64,000 nt of DNA from Pseudomonas frederiksbergensis (GCF_003732275.1 NZ_MOBM01000038.1:248001-312000); one strand, 5' to 3'. Counted from the first letter of the stretch, positions 17,452 to 27,066 are shown. Numbers and translations are program-made. Notes: generated by a model not told the origin, from the letters alone.

Positions 17452-19041
17452 TTGATCTCCACAGCTAACATCACGATGCAGTTCGGCGCCAAGCCGCTAT
17501 TCGAAAACGTTTCGGTCAAATTCGGCGCCGGTAACCGCTACGGCCTGATCGGCGCTAACGGTTGCGGCAAGTCGACCTTCATGAAAATCCTCGGTGGCGA
17601 CCTCGAGCCGTCCGGCGGCCAGGTCATGCTCGAGCCGAACGTGCGTCTGGGTAAATTGCGCCAGGACCAGTTCGCCTACGAAGAATTTACCGTGATCGAC
17701 ACCGTGATCATGGGTCACGAAGAGCTGTGGAAGGTCAAGGCCGAGCGCGACCGCATCTACTCGCTGCCGGAAATGACCGAAGAAGACGGCATGGCCGTGG
17801 CCGAGCTGGAAACCGAATTCGCCGAAATGGACGGCTACACCGCTGAATCCCGTGCCGGCGAACTGTTGCTGGGCCTGGGTATCGGCATCGAGCAGCACTT
17901 CGGCCCGATGAGCGAAGTGTCTCCGGGCTGGAAACTGCGCGTGTTGCTGGCGCAGGCACTGTTCTCCGATCCTGAAGTGCTGTTGCTCGACGAACCGACC
18001 AACCACCTGGACATCAACACCATCCGCTGGCTGGAAAACATTCTGACCCAGCGCTCCAGCCTGATGATCATCATCTCCCATGACCGTCACTTCCTGAACA
18101 GCGTGTGCACCCACATGGCTGACCTGGACTACGGCGAGCTGCGCCTGTTCCCGGGCAACTACGACGAATACATGACCGTGGCGACCCAGTCCCGCGAGCA
18201 ATTGCTGTCGGACAACGCCAAGAAGAAAGCACAGATCTCGGAACTGCAATCGTTCGTCAGCCGCTTCTCGGCCAACGCCTCGAAAGCCAAGCAAGCGACC
18301 TCCCGCGCCAAGGCGATCGACAAGATCCAGCTGGCCGAAGTCAAGCCTTCGAGCCGTGTGAGCCCGTTCATCCGTTTCGAACAAACCAAGAAGCTGCACC
18401 GTCAGGCGGTCATCGTCGAGCGCATGGCCAAAGGCTTCGATGGCAAGCCGCTGTTCAAGGACTTCAGCTTTCAGGTTGAAGCCGGCGAGCGCGTGGCGAT
18501 CATCGGCCCGAACGGTATCGGTAAAACCACCCTGCTGCGCACTCTGGTCAACGAACTGACCCCGGATGCCGGTACCGTGAAGTGGACCGACGCCGCGGAA
18601 TTGGGCTACTACGCCCAGGACCACGCTCACGACTTCGAAGACGACTGCAACCTGTTCGACTGGATGGGCCAGTGGACCCAGGGCGGCGAGCAAATCGTTC
18701 GCGGCACCCTCGGTCGCATGCTGTTCTCCAACGACGAGATCCTCAAGTCGGTCAAGGTCATCTCCGGTGGTGAGCAAGGTCGCATGCTGTTCGGCAAGCT
18801 GATTCTGCAAAAGCCGAACGTGCTGATCATGGACGAACCGACCAACCACTTGGACATGGAATCCATCGAGGCGCTGAACCTGGCGCTGGAGAACTACCCG
18901 GGCACGCTGATCTTCGTCAGCCACGACCGTGAGTTCGTATCGTCCCTGGCCACCCGCATCATTGAGCTGAGCGCCGACGGCGTGATCGACTTCAGCGGCA
19001 CCTATGACGACTACCTGCGTAGTCAGGGTGTTTTGATGTAA
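17452..19041 (+). CDS. ybiT: ABC-F ATPase, YbiT type
   Basis: Cytosolic ABC-F protein, a ribosome-associated translation factor family. The 529-residue product carries two ABC cassettes: Walker A GANGCGKST (about residues 35-43) with signature SPGWKLRVLLAQAL and Walker B VLLLDEPTNHLD, then Walker A GPNGIGKTT with signature SGGEQGRMLFGKL and VLIMDEPTNHLDME. The linker (DNAKKKAQISELQSFVSRFSANASKAKQA) is characteristic of YbiT. The start is TTG at 17452, fitting family alignment; no ATG is available nearby. It directly follows an integrase remnant, so its native promoter may have been replaced. Confidence 0.95.
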   Translation: MISTANITMQFGAKPLFENVSVKFGAGNRYGLIGANGCGKSTFMKILGGDLEPSGGQVMLEPNVRLGKLRQDQFAYEEFTVIDTVIMGHEELWKVKAERDRIYSLPEMTEEDGMAVAELETEFAEMDGYTAESRAGELLLGLGIGIEQHFGPMSEVSPGWKLRVLLAQALFSDPEVLLLDEPTNHLDINTIRWLENILTQRSSLMIIISHDRHFLNSVCTHMADLDYGELRLFPGNYDEYMTVATQSREQLLSDNAKKKAQISELQSFVSRFSANASKAKQATSRAKAIDKIQLAEVKPSSRVSPFIRFEQTKKLHRQAVIVERMAKGFDGKPLFKDFSFQVEAGERVAIIGPNGIGKTTLLRTLVNELTPDAGTVKWTDAAELGYYAQDHAHDFEDDCNLFDWMGQWTQGGEQIVRGTLGRMLFSNDEILKSVKVISGGEQGRMLFGKLILQKPNVLIMDEPTNHLDMESIEALNLALENYPGTLIFVSHDREFVSSLATRIIELSADGVIDFSGTYDDYLRSQGVLM

Positions 19042-19062
19042 GACGGCTGCAAGCTTCAAGTG

Positions 19063-19093
19063 AAAAGCCCTGTCCTGGTGACGGGGCTTTTTG
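19063..19093 (+). terminator. Rho-independent terminator
   Basis: AAAAGCCC...GGGGCTTTTT hairpin 21 bases after the ybiT stop, followed by a T-run. Confidence 0.88.
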
Positions 19094-19130
19094 TATTTCT
19101 GGGCCAAGGAAGTTTGTGGTGCCGAAACCT

Positions 19131-19221
19131 TCGCGAGCAAGCCCGCTCCCACAGTGGATCTCCAGTAGCTATCAATCTTCTGCACGCGGCCGATCCAGTG
19201 TGGGAGCGGGCTTGCTCGCGA
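19131..19221. repeat. REP doublet
   Basis: Inverted pair of the GTGGGAGCGGGCTTGCTCGC class (19131-19152 and 19200-19221). Confidence 0.9.
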
Positions 19222-19351
19222 AGAGGCCATCACTGACACCGCAAAATGAAGTTCCAGCCTGATTTGCAATCCACATTGTTAGCCTGCTTCCTTTTATTTC
19301 ACACCCACGCCATGATGCAGTTCTCCTACCGCCGCCCGCGAACGAGCTCTC

Positions 19352-20539
19352 ATGTCTGTGCAGCAGTTGCCCCCGCAAAGCTCCATGGCGATCACTCTGC
19401 AGATCGTCTCTATCGTTTTCTATACCTTTATCGCCTTCCTCTGCATCGGCTTGCCGATTGCGGTGTTGCCGGGATATGTCCATGAACAGTTGGGGTTCAG
19501 CGCCATCGTCGCGGGGCTGACCATTGGTTCTCAGTACCTGGCCACCCTGCTCAGTCGGCCCATGGCCGGGCGTATGTCGGACAGCATCGGTACCAAACGG
19601 GCGATTGTTTACGGGTTGTCGGGGATTGCGTTGAGCGGCGCGCTGACATTGCTGTCGACCCTGCTGCAAAGTGTGCCGTTGTTGAGCCTGATCATCCTGA
19701 TCGCTGGCCGGTTGTTGCTGGGCATCGCTCAAGGGTTGATCGGAGTCGGCACAATCAGTTGGTGCATGGGCCAGGTCGGTGCCGAGCACACGGCGCGTTC
19801 GATTTCCTGGAACGGGATAGCCTCGTACGGCGCCATCGCCATCGGCGCGCCGCTGGGCGTGGTGATGGTCGCTGAACTGGGGTTCGCCAGCCTCGGGATT
19901 GCGCTGTCGTTACTGGCCTTGATGGCGCTGCTGTTGATCCGCAACAAACCTTCGGTGCCGGTGATTCGCAGCGAGCGCCTGCCGTTCTGGGCGGTGTTCG
20001 GCCGCATTGCTCCCTTCGGCGCGAGCCTGAGCCTGGCGTCCATCGGTTACGGCACGCTCACTACCTTTATTACCCTGTATTACGTCAGCCTTGGCTGGAC
20101 CGGCGCGGCGTATTGCCTGACGGTATTCGGGGTCTGTTTCATTCTGGCGCGGTTGTTGTTCATATCCAGTATCAGCCGTTTCGGTGGCTTCACCTCCGCC
20201 ATTGCCTGCATGACCATTGAAACTGTGGGGCTGGTCCTGCTGTGGCTGGCGCCCTCGACGGGTTATGCCTTGATTGGCGCAGGGCTGACCGGGTTCGGCT
20301 TGTCGCTGGTGTATCCGGCGCTGGGGGTCGAAGCGATCAAACAAGTACCCAATTCCAGTCGCGGAGCGGGTTTGAGTGCTTATGCGGTGTTTTTCGATCT
20401 GGCGCTGGCGATTGCCGGGCCGCTGATGGGCGCGGTGGCGTTGAACCTGGGGTATTCGTGGATTTTCTTTAGTGCGGCGTTGTTGTCGATAACCGGGCTC
20501 GGTTTGACCTTATTACTGAAACACCGCGCAATGGCCTAA
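19352..20539 (+). CDS. MFS transporter, YhhS-like
   Basis: A 395-residue major facilitator of the inner membrane with 12 predicted helices. The motif A region is YLATLLSRPMAGRMSDSIGTKRAIVYGL, and the pattern IGLPIAVLPGYVHEQLGFSAIVAGL followed by ISWNGIASYGAIAIGAPLG matches the E. coli YhhS group of efflux permeases. Substrate unknown. The start at 19352 lacks a strong ribosome site; an ATG at 19385 is an alternative. The gene is flanked by REP doublets on both sides and appears to be a single-gene unit. Confidence 0.9.
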   Translation: MSVQQLPPQSSMAITLQIVSIVFYTFIAFLCIGLPIAVLPGYVHEQLGFSAIVAGLTIGSQYLATLLSRPMAGRMSDSIGTKRAIVYGLSGIALSGALTLLSTLLQSVPLLSLIILIAGRLLLGIAQGLIGVGTISWCMGQVGAEHTARSISWNGIASYGAIAIGAPLGVVMVAELGFASLGIALSLLALMALLLIRNKPSVPVIRSERLPFWAVFGRIAPFGASLSLASIGYGTLTTFITLYYVSLGWTGAAYCLTVFGVCFILARLLFISSISRFGGFTSAIACMTIETVGLVLLWLAPSTGYALIGAGLTGFGLSLVYPALGVEAIKQVPNSSRGAGLSAYAVFFDLALAIAGPLMGAVALNLGYSWIFFSAALLSITGLGLTLLLKHRAMA

Positions 20540-20557
20540 GCCTGCCGCATATCCCCT

Positions 20558-20644
20558 GTGGGAGCGGGCTTGCTCGCGAAGAGGGCGTGTCAGTCGACAT
20601 TAATGTGTCTGACCCACCGCATTCGCGAGCAAGCCCGCTCCCAC
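20558..20644. repeat. REP doublet
   Basis: Inverted pair of the GTGGGAGCGGGCTTGCTCGC class (20558-20579 and 20623-20644) between the converging MFS and hydrolase genes. Confidence 0.9.
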
Positions 20645-20660
20645 AAGGGTTCCGGGGACA

Positions 20661-21698
20661 TTATTGATCTGCGGTCTGCATGCCGGCGCGGGTAGGTTTG
20701 CCCAGGGCATGGGAGAAGAACCGTCCGGCTTCGGAAATCATGTTGCGGTGAATATCCTTGCGGTCGACGCCGTCGGCATCGGTGCATAGTGCCGGCATGG
20801 CGGCGATCTGTTCTTCGTTGCACGGCGCCAGGAACACGAAGTGCCCTGCCCCGGCCAGCAATTTGAAGTCCGGTGCGGTCGGCAGTTTGCGCGCAAGCGC
20901 TGCGGCGTTTTTGTCGAACGCCACCAGTTTGTCGCCATCACCGCTGTACAGCAGCACCGGCACATGCACGTCGGCCAGAGTATGGCGGCCGAACTTCAGG
21001 CTCAGCGGCGCCATCAGCAGCAAGGCATGCACGCGCGGGTCTGCCACTGGCTGCAAGTCATCACGATCGACGATCAGTTCGCCTTGCGTGTTGCAGGCAT
21101 CGTGATCATCCGGGCGCTCCTGGCAATAACGGCGCAGGCGATCCAGATCCGGGGTGGCACCGGACAGGATCAACGCGGTCTCGCCGCCCGCCGAATAGCC
21201 AATCACTCCAACCTGCTCGGCATTGACGAACGGCGCAAGCATCCGGTCGCCCAAGGTCGCGGTAATGGCTTCGGAAATCTGGATCGGTCGACCATAAAGG
21301 TTGCTCAAGGTGCCGAGGCGGCTGTGGTCTTTGGAGTTGTCGCCGGGATGGATCACCGCCACCACCACAAAACCCTTGCGCGCCAATGAGGTGGCGAGGT
21401 CGTGCAGGGCCAGCGGGGTTCCGGTGTTGCCATGGGACAGCATCAGCATCGGGAAACGTCCGATGGCGACTTTGGTGTCTTCACCGGCTTCGATCGAGTA
21501 GCCCTCGAGCGTGCTGGAATGTTCCTTTTCACTGGACGGGTAAAAGGCGATGGCGCGCATCGGCTGCAAGTCCAGCGGATCAAGGAACGTCATCTCATGG
21601 AAACCGACGCTCCAGTGAGGATGCGGCGCAGGCATGGCATGCACTGAATTCAGGCTGCCCAGCAGACAAATCAGTAGCGTTGCACAAAGACGCATCAT
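20661..21698 (-). CDS. Exported alpha/beta hydrolase
   Basis: A predicted periplasmic serine hydrolase of the dienelactone hydrolase-like superfamily, about 345 residues. The N-terminal MRLCATLLICLLGSLNSVHA is a signal peptide. The nucleophile elbow is GYSAGGE, an oxyanion region lies at LMLSHGNTGTP, and the acid and histidine are probably in YSGDGDKLVAF and LAGAGHFVFLAPC. Substrate unknown. The start at 21698 was chosen because GGTGGGG precedes it; GTG at 21710 is an alternative. Confidence 0.85.
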   Translation of the reverse strand: MMRLCATLLICLLGSLNSVHAMPAPHPHWSVGFHEMTFLDPLDLQPMRAIAFYPSSEKEHSSTLEGYSIEAGEDTKVAIGRFPMLMLSHGNTGTPLALHDLATSLARKGFVVVAVIHPGDNSKDHSRLGTLSNLYGRPIQISEAITATLGDRMLAPFVNAEQVGVIGYSAGGETALILSGATPDLDRLRRYCQERPDDHDACNTQGELIVDRDDLQPVADPRVHALLLMAPLSLKFGRHTLADVHVPVLLYSGDGDKLVAFDKNAAALARKLPTAPDFKLLAGAGHFVFLAPCNEEQIAAMPALCTDADGVDRKDIHRNMISEAGRFFSHALGKPTRAGMQTADQ

Positions 21699-21868
21699 GG
21701 GATGCCCCACCTTATTACCTGACCGCAGATGTTAACCCTCGACTGCATAACCTGGGCCAGAGACTGATAACCGCCAGAAACAAAAAAACTCCGTACCTGG
21801 CCATCACGATGACCAGAATACAGAGTTTCAGGGGTATTGCCCGAGCTGTTTACGACTTTACGCAAGCC

Positions 21869-22480
21869 TTATGCGGCAGCAAACAATTGCTCGCTGATGT
21901 GCGCCTGAGCGTCGCTCATGGCTTTGGTGCGCACTTCATCACCGTAGGCCAGGCCATGGGCGCGGACGAACTCGATGTCGGTGATGCCGAGGAAACCGAA
22001 CAGCACTTTCAAATAATCTTCGTGCGCAACACCGGTTGCTTGACCGGCATGCAGACCGCCGGCAGTCGAGACGATCACGACTTTCTTGCCGCCACACAGG
22101 CCTTCAGGGCCGGCTTCGGTGTAGCGGAAAGTCTGACCGGCTACGGCGATGCGGTCGATCCAGGCCTTGAGTTGGGTCGGGATGGTGAAGTTGTACATCG
22201 GCGCGGCAATCACAACGGCATCGGCGGCGAGGAATTCGGCCAGGGCCTGCGCGCTCAGATCGGCTTCGTGCTGTTGCGCGGCGTTGCGCAGTTCAGCGGC
22301 GGTGCCGGCGGCGACCAGGGTGGTGGCGGAGAAATGGCTGATGGCGTCGGCTGCCAGGTCGCGGTAAGTCACCACAACGCCAGGCTCGGCGGCTTGCCAG
22401 GTTTTGACGACTTCGCCGCTCAGCTGACGGGAAGCCGAGTTGTCACCCAGAATGCTCGAATCGATATGCAGTAATTTCAT
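21869..22480 (-). CDS. azoR: FMN-dependent NADH azoreductase
   Basis: Cytosolic flavoprotein quinone/azo reductase of 203 residues. It begins KLLHIDSSILGDNSASRQLS, the FMN phosphate-binding loop, and has the isoalloxazine-contact motif PMYNFTIPTQLKAWIDR and VSTAGGLHAG, all typical of AzoR. The start at 22480 follows CTTGGAGATCCCAC; a reading frame that runs on to 23380 lies antisense to the LysR gene and is not real. It is divergent from a LysR regulator, which probably controls it. Confidence 0.95.
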   Translation of the reverse strand: MKLLHIDSSILGDNSASRQLSGEVVKTWQAAEPGVVVTYRDLAADAISHFSATTLVAAGTAAELRNAAQQHEADLSAQALAEFLAADAVVIAAPMYNFTIPTQLKAWIDRIAVAGQTFRYTEAGPEGLCGGKKVVIVSTAGGLHAGQATGVAHEDYLKVLFGFLGITDIEFVRAHGLAYGDEVRTKAMSDAQAHISEQLFAAA

Positions 22481-22609
22481 GTGGGATCTCCAAGGTGAGG
22501 ATCGCCACCGGCGATCTAATGGAGACAATCCTACCGACGAAACCAATAGATGATTAGTCGGTAACAATGCGATAGTTTGTCCCACTGATAGAACAGTCGA
22601 GTTTAAACC

Positions 22610-23518
22610 ATGCAAGATCTCAACGACCTCTACTACTTCGCCAAGGTGGTCGAAGCCGGTGGTTTCGCAGCGGCCGGGCGTTTGTTGGGGATTCCCAAAT
22701 CGCGGTTGTCGCGACGCATCGCCGAGCTGGAAGAACGCCTGGGAGCGCGTCTGCTGCAACGCACCACCCGCCAACTCAACCTGACCGCCGTGGGCGAGCG
22801 TTACTTGCGCCATTGTCAGGCGATGCTGCTGGAAGCCGAGATGGCCGACGAAGCGGTGGCCAGCATGTCCAGCGAACCCCGAGGGCGCTTGCGAGTGTCC
22901 TGCCCCGTCGGATTGGCCCACGAAATTCTGCCTGGGGTGATCAGTCACTTCCTGGAGAAATTCCCTCAGGTTCAGCTGGAGATGATGTTGCTCAACCGTC
23001 GGGTTGACTTGATCAACGAGGGCGTCGACGTCGCCTTGAGAGTGCGGGATCTGGGTGATGAAGATCCATTGCTGGTCACCCGCCGCCTGCGTCAGGCTCA
23101 GATGCTGATGGTTGCCAGCCCTGCATTTTTGCTCGGCCGTGAAATCAATCATCCCGAAGACCTGAAAAACCTGCCCGTTCTCGGCGCTCTGGAAGCCGAC
23201 CGCATGGTGCATATCCGCATGCTTGATCAAACAGGTAAAAGCTATGATCTGAGCCTGGAAGCGCGATTGGGGATCGACGATTTCATCGTACGCAAAGCCT
23301 GCACCCTCAGTGGCCAGGGTTTTACCATGCTGCCCATGATGCATTGCGAGCAGGAGCTGAAAAACGGCGAGCTGGTGCAACTGTTGCCCGACTGGTCATT
23401 GCCGGGCGGCTGGCTGCAAGCCGTCTACCCTCATCGACGCGGGGTGATGCCGGCCGTGCGCGCCTGGATCGACCATTTGATCGAATCATTCAATGCTTGT
23501 GGGGACAGACTGTTATGA
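22610..23518 (+). CDS. LysR-type regulator, divergent from azoR
   Basis: Transcription factor of 302 residues: winged helix-turn-helix at residues 2-60 (FAAAGRLLGIPKSRLSRRIAELEERLG) and an effector-binding domain from about 90, with the CrgA-like pattern GRLRVSCPVGLAHEILPGVI. It sits 129 bases from the divergent azoR start, the classic arrangement for regulating that gene and itself. Effector unknown, possibly quinone-like electrophiles given the neighbour. Its TGA overlaps the next gene's ATG. Confidence 0.92.
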   Translation: MQDLNDLYYFAKVVEAGGFAAAGRLLGIPKSRLSRRIAELEERLGARLLQRTTRQLNLTAVGERYLRHCQAMLLEAEMADEAVASMSSEPRGRLRVSCPVGLAHEILPGVISHFLEKFPQVQLEMMLLNRRVDLINEGVDVALRVRDLGDEDPLLVTRRLRQAQMLMVASPAFLLGREINHPEDLKNLPVLGALEADRMVHIRMLDQTGKSYDLSLEARLGIDDFIVRKACTLSGQGFTMLPMMHCEQELKNGELVQLLPDWSLPGGWLQAVYPHRRGVMPAVRAWIDHLIESFNACGDRLL

Positions 23519-23874
23519 AAGCGGGATTAATGAGCGAAGAGGATGTCGCGCAATACTGCCTGGCGTTGCCCGGCGCGCGGGAGGATTACAAGTGGGGTGG
23601 CGTGCGGGTGTTTTCGATTGCCGGGAACAAGATGTTCGCCTTGCAGAACCTGCGGGGACAGTCGCTGGCTTTCAAGGTCGACAAGGACCTGTTCCTGGGC
23701 CATTGCGACCGGCCGGGCATTCACCCGGCGCCGTATCTGGCTCGGGCCCAGTGGGTCATCATGGAAACGCCCTACCCGCTGGGCACCGAAGAACTGCAAG
23801 GCTTGCTGCAACGTTCCCACCAACTGGTGGTGAGCAAGTTGCCCAAGCGCACGCAGGTCGGCTTGCTGCTTTAA
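23515..23874 (+). CDS. MmcQ/YjbR family protein
   Basis: A 119-residue cytosolic protein of the MmcQ/YjbR (CyaY-like fold) family: EEDVAQYCLALPGAREDYKWG at the N-terminus, KMFALQNL and GIHPAPYLARAQWVIME in the middle. These proteins are thought to bind DNA or act as small adaptors; no reaction is known. Its ATG overlaps the LysR stop (ATGA), so the two are translationally coupled. Confidence 0.9.
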   Translation: MKAGLMSEEDVAQYCLALPGAREDYKWGGVRVFSIAGNKMFALQNLRGQSLAFKVDKDLFLGHCDRPGIHPAPYLARAQWVIMETPYPLGTEELQGLLQRSHQLVVSKLPKRTQVGLLL

Positions 23875-23880
23875 AGTGCT

Positions 23881-24312
23881 TTAAAGCAGCGCAAACAGAT
23901 TAGCGCCCAGAAACAGCTGATCGATCCAGAACACCTGATGCATCAGCACGATGAGCCAGAACACCAACTGAAACGAGACTTTGCGGGTCTTGTGCCGAAA
24001 CGTTTGCTGGGCCAGCAAGGCACCCGGCCAACCGCCGGCCAGCTCCACAGCGTGCAAGACATTCTCCGGCGTGCGCCAACTGTCGGCGCGGGCCTTGTGC
24101 TTGTCGCTCCAGTACAGGAAAAACGCCAGCACGCTGACGATGCCGTAGGCCGCCAGGGGAATCACCGACACCCCGTGCAGCCACAGCGACACCGAGCCAA
24201 ACAACGGCACTGCGCACAGCGCAACGAACACCAGCAGTTTCAGCCGCAGGTTCTGAATGGCGCCCCCGGACTTGCGTCCGGGGTTGTTGTTGCGCGCACT
24301 GGAATCGTTCAT
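23881..24312 (-). CDS. DUF1294 membrane protein
   Basis: A 143-residue inner-membrane protein with three hydrophobic segments and the DUF1294 signature FLYWSDKHKARADSWRTPENVLHAVELAGGWPGALLAQQTFRHKTRKVSFQ. Many DUF1294 proteins carry an N-terminal cold-shock domain; here only a short polar stretch (NDSSARNNNPGRKSGGAIQN) precedes the membrane part. It overlaps the uppP stop by ATGA, so it is the second gene of that operon. Confidence 0.88.
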   Translation of the reverse strand: MNDSSARNNNPGRKSGGAIQNLRLKLLVFVALCAVPLFGSVSLWLHGVSVIPLAAYGIVSVLAFFLYWSDKHKARADSWRTPENVLHAVELAGGWPGALLAQQTFRHKTRKVSFQLVFWLIVLMHQVFWIDQLFLGANLFALL

Positions 24313-25139
24313 GGCTTGACTGCTGTCCAGTCGACCCAGCCGAACTGCCAGGTGGCCAGGATCACCAGACCGAACGCAATGCGATACCAGGCGAACGCCG
24401 CGTAACTGTGGCTGGCGATAAATTTGAGCAAGCCCCGAACGGCGATCATCGCAAAGATAAACGCAGTGACGAAGCCAATGGCGAACACCGGAAAATCAGC
24501 CGGCACAAACAGGTTGCGGTATTTGTAGCCCGAGTACACCGCCGCGCCGACCATGGTTGGCATGGCGAGGAAGAATGAGAACTCGGTGGCCGTCTTGCGC
24601 GACAACCCGAACAGCAGACCGCCAATGATCGTCGAGCCGGAACGCGAGGTCCCCGGAATCATCGCCAGGCATTGGGCGAAGCCGACTTTCAGGGCGTCTT
24701 TCCAGGTGATGTCATCGACACTTTCAGCATGCACTTCATGTTGACGGCGTTCAGCCCACAACATGACGATCCCGCCCACGACCAATGCGGTGGCCACGGT
24801 AATCGGGTTGAACAGGTACTCGTGAATCAAGTCGGCGAAAATCACCCCCAATACCACGGCCGGCAGGAAGGCAATCAACAGGTTCGCGGTAAAGCGTCGA
24901 GCGCTGGGCTGCGTCGGCAAACCGATGACCACGTCGAAGATCTTGCGGCGAAACTCCCAGACCACCGCCAGGATTGCCCCGAGCTGAATGATGATATTGA
25001 AGGCCATGGCCCGCTCGCCCCCAAAGTTGAGCAAGTCCGCCACAATGATCTGGTGCCCGGTACTGGAAATGGGCAAGAACTCCGTCAACCCTTCTACAAC
25101 GCCTAAAATCAATGCCTGAAAGGCCGTCCAAAGATCCAT
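24309..25139 (-). CDS. uppP: Undecaprenyl-diphosphatase
   Basis: Integral membrane phosphatase (BacA/UppP) that recycles undecaprenyl diphosphate to the monophosphate carrier for peptidoglycan and O-antigen synthesis. The 276-residue product has the two catalytic motifs: EGLTEFLPISSTGH (residues 17-30) and PGTSRSGSTIIGGLLFGLSR, plus about eight helices. The start at 25139 gives the usual MDLWTAFQALILG N-terminus; a longer frame has no ribosome site. Followed by the overlapping DUF1294 gene. Confidence 0.96.
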   Translation of the reverse strand: MDLWTAFQALILGVVEGLTEFLPISSTGHQIIVADLLNFGGERAMAFNIIIQLGAILAVVWEFRRKIFDVVIGLPTQPSARRFTANLLIAFLPAVVLGVIFADLIHEYLFNPITVATALVVGGIVMLWAERRQHEVHAESVDDITWKDALKVGFAQCLAMIPGTSRSGSTIIGGLLFGLSRKTATEFSFFLAMPTMVGAAVYSGYKYRNLFVPADFPVFAIGFVTAFIFAMIAVRGLLKFIASHSYAAFAWYRIAFGLVILATWQFGWVDWTAVKP

Positions 25140-25431
25140 CAATCCCCCAAGAAGCAATGCCCCAGGCACGCCCCGTTAATATTTTTTGAGCGTTCACTGC
25201 GATCAGCGTAGCTGACATCCCGCGCGCACAAAGATCCCCACAAAACCGTAAAAATTCCGTGAAAACCAAACTGGAACTCAGGTTTTTTCGCGCGGGGCCG
25301 AAATCCTATCAGACACGCCCTGTTTTCGCTGCCGCGTAATAGGACCTGAGTCGCATAGGCCCGATCGGCAAAGTGTGGTTGGATGCTGGCGATCGTTTAT
25401 TACAAGAACAAGAAACCGGAGTAACAGCGTT

Positions 25432-27066
25432 ATGAACAGCTTGCGCAGTGTGTCGATCAGCCGACGCTTGTGGCTCATCTTGATCGTAGCCGTGGTGATG
25501 CTATTGACGTTGGGCGTGTTGATGCTCAAGCAGATTCACGACGACCTCTATCATGCCAAGGCTCAGAAAACCCAGCATGTGGTGCAGACGGCCAGTGGCA
25601 TCCTGACCTACTACCACAGCCTGGAAACCGCCGGCACCCTCACTCGCGACGCCGCGCAAAAACAGGCACTGACTGCCGTGCGCGGTTTGCGCTACGACCA
25701 GAACGATTATTTCTGGATCAATGATCTGACGCCCGTCATGGTCATGCACCCGACCAATCCCAAACTTGAAGGTCAGAATCTCTCGACGATCCGCGACCCT
25801 GACGGTTTCGCGCTGTTCAACGAGATGGTCGCCATCGCCAAGGCCAAGGGTGCCGGCATGGTCGATTACCGCTGGCCGAAACCGGGCGCCAGCGCGCCGG
25901 TGGAAAAAACCTCCTACGTCAAACTGTTCGAGCCCTGGGGTTGGGTGATTGGTTCGGGCGTATACATCGATGACATGCAGGCCGAGTTTTATGCGCAGGT
26001 CTGGAAGGCGTCTTTCGTGGGCCTGGTGATCGCCCTGATCATGGCGTTGCTGGTGATCATGATTGCCCGCAGCATCGTGCGTCCGCTCCAGGAAACCGTG
26101 AACGCCATGGCCAACATCGCCAGTGGTGAAAGCGATCTGACCCGTAGCCTCGATACCCACGGCCAGGACGAAGTCACGCAACTGGCCCGGCACTTCAACG
26201 CCTTTACCGCCAAACTGCGCCTGGTGATCAGTCAGCTGCAAACCTCCGCCAGCGCGTTGGGTCAGTCTTCCAGCGAACTGGGCAACGATGCCGCGCAAGC
26301 CCAGCAACGCAGCCAACAGCAATCCCAACAAATGGAACTGGTGGCAACCGCGATCAACGAAGTGACCTACGGCGTGCAGGATGTGGCCAAAAACGCCGAG
26401 CACGCGGCCAGCGAAATGCGCAATGCCGAGTCTCAGGCGCAACAGGGGCAGGTCAATATCGACGGCAGCCTGCAGCAGATCGACAAGCTGTCGTCGACCA
26501 TCGATCAAGCCGTCGAAGTGATTCGTACGCTGGCCGCCGAAAGCACACAAATCGGCAGCGTTCTGGAAGTGATCCGCTCCATCGCCGAGCAAACCAACCT
26601 GCTCGCCCTCAACGCCGCCATTGAAGCTGCCCGGGCCGGCGAGCAAGGTCGCGGGTTTGCGGTGGTCGCCGATGAAGTGCGGCTGCTGGCCCAGCGCACC
26701 CAGAAGTCCACGGCGGAAATCCAGTCGATGATCGAACGCCTTCAAAGCCATTCCGAAGCGGCGGTCAAGGTGATTGGCGACAGCAGCCGTGCGTCGCAGC
26801 TGACTATCGAACAGGCCGGCCTGGCGGGCGCCAGCCTGAATGCCATCGGCCAGGCCTTGCGCAACCTCAACGGGTTGAACGCTTCGATTGCCAGTGCGAC
26901 CTTGCAACAGGCCCATGTGGTGGAAGACATCAATCAGAACGTCACCCAGGCAGCCGGGTTGTCCCACAGCACGGCACTGGCGGCCGAACAGTCAAGCGTG
27001 GCCAGCGTTCACCTCAAGGAACTGAGCGAACAGTTGAACGGGTTGCTGAAGCAATTTCGGGTCTGA
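25432..27066 (+). CDS. Methyl-accepting chemotaxis protein with Cache domain
   Basis: Inner-membrane chemoreceptor, 544 residues. Helix at about 13-33, periplasmic single Cache domain (about 40-190, with GLRYDQNDYFWINDLTPVMVMHPTNPKLEG), second helix (FVGLVIALIMALLVIMIA, about 197-215), HAMP domain, then the signalling domain with hairpin tip IRSIAEQTNLLALNAAIEAARAGEQGRGFAVVADEVR. Length class resembles the 40H receptors. The ligand is not predictable; single-Cache receptors of this type often sense small organic acids. CGGAG precedes the ATG. Single-gene unit. Confidence 0.95.
   Translation: MNSLRSVSISRRLWLILIVAVVMLLTLGVLMLKQIHDDLYHAKAQKTQHVVQTASGILTYYHSLETAGTLTRDAAQKQALTAVRGLRYDQNDYFWINDLTPVMVMHPTNPKLEGQNLSTIRDPDGFALFNEMVAIAKAKGAGMVDYRWPKPGASAPVEKTSYVKLFEPWGWVIGSGVYIDDMQAEFYAQVWKASFVGLVIALIMALLVIMIARSIVRPLQETVNAMANIASGESDLTRSLDTHGQDEVTQLARHFNAFTAKLRLVISQLQTSASALGQSSSELGNDAAQAQQRSQQQSQQMELVATAINEVTYGVQDVAKNAEHAASEMRNAESQAQQGQVNIDGSLQQIDKLSSTIDQAVEVIRTLAAESTQIGSVLEVIRSIAEQTNLLALNAAIEAARAGEQGRGFAVVADEVRLLAQRTQKSTAEIQSMIERLQSHSEAAVKVIGDSSRASQLTIEQAGLAGASLNAIGQALRNLNGLNASIASATLQQAHVVEDINQNVTQAAGLSHSTALAAEQSSVASVHLKELSEQLNGLLKQFRV

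Noticed and set aside
17497..19269. 590-codon open frame antisense to ybiT
   Set aside because: Mirror of a highly GC-rich coding sequence; no ribosome site or recognisable domain, and it passes through a terminator and a REP doublet.
22481..23380. N-terminal extension of azoR to 23380
   Set aside because: Lies wholly antisense to the LysR gene; the true start at 22480 has a ribosome site and matches AzoR length.
25501..26967. 488-codon frame antisense to the chemoreceptor gene
   Set aside because: Shadow frame: His/Gln/Gly-rich product with no motif, while the sense strand encodes a full receptor.
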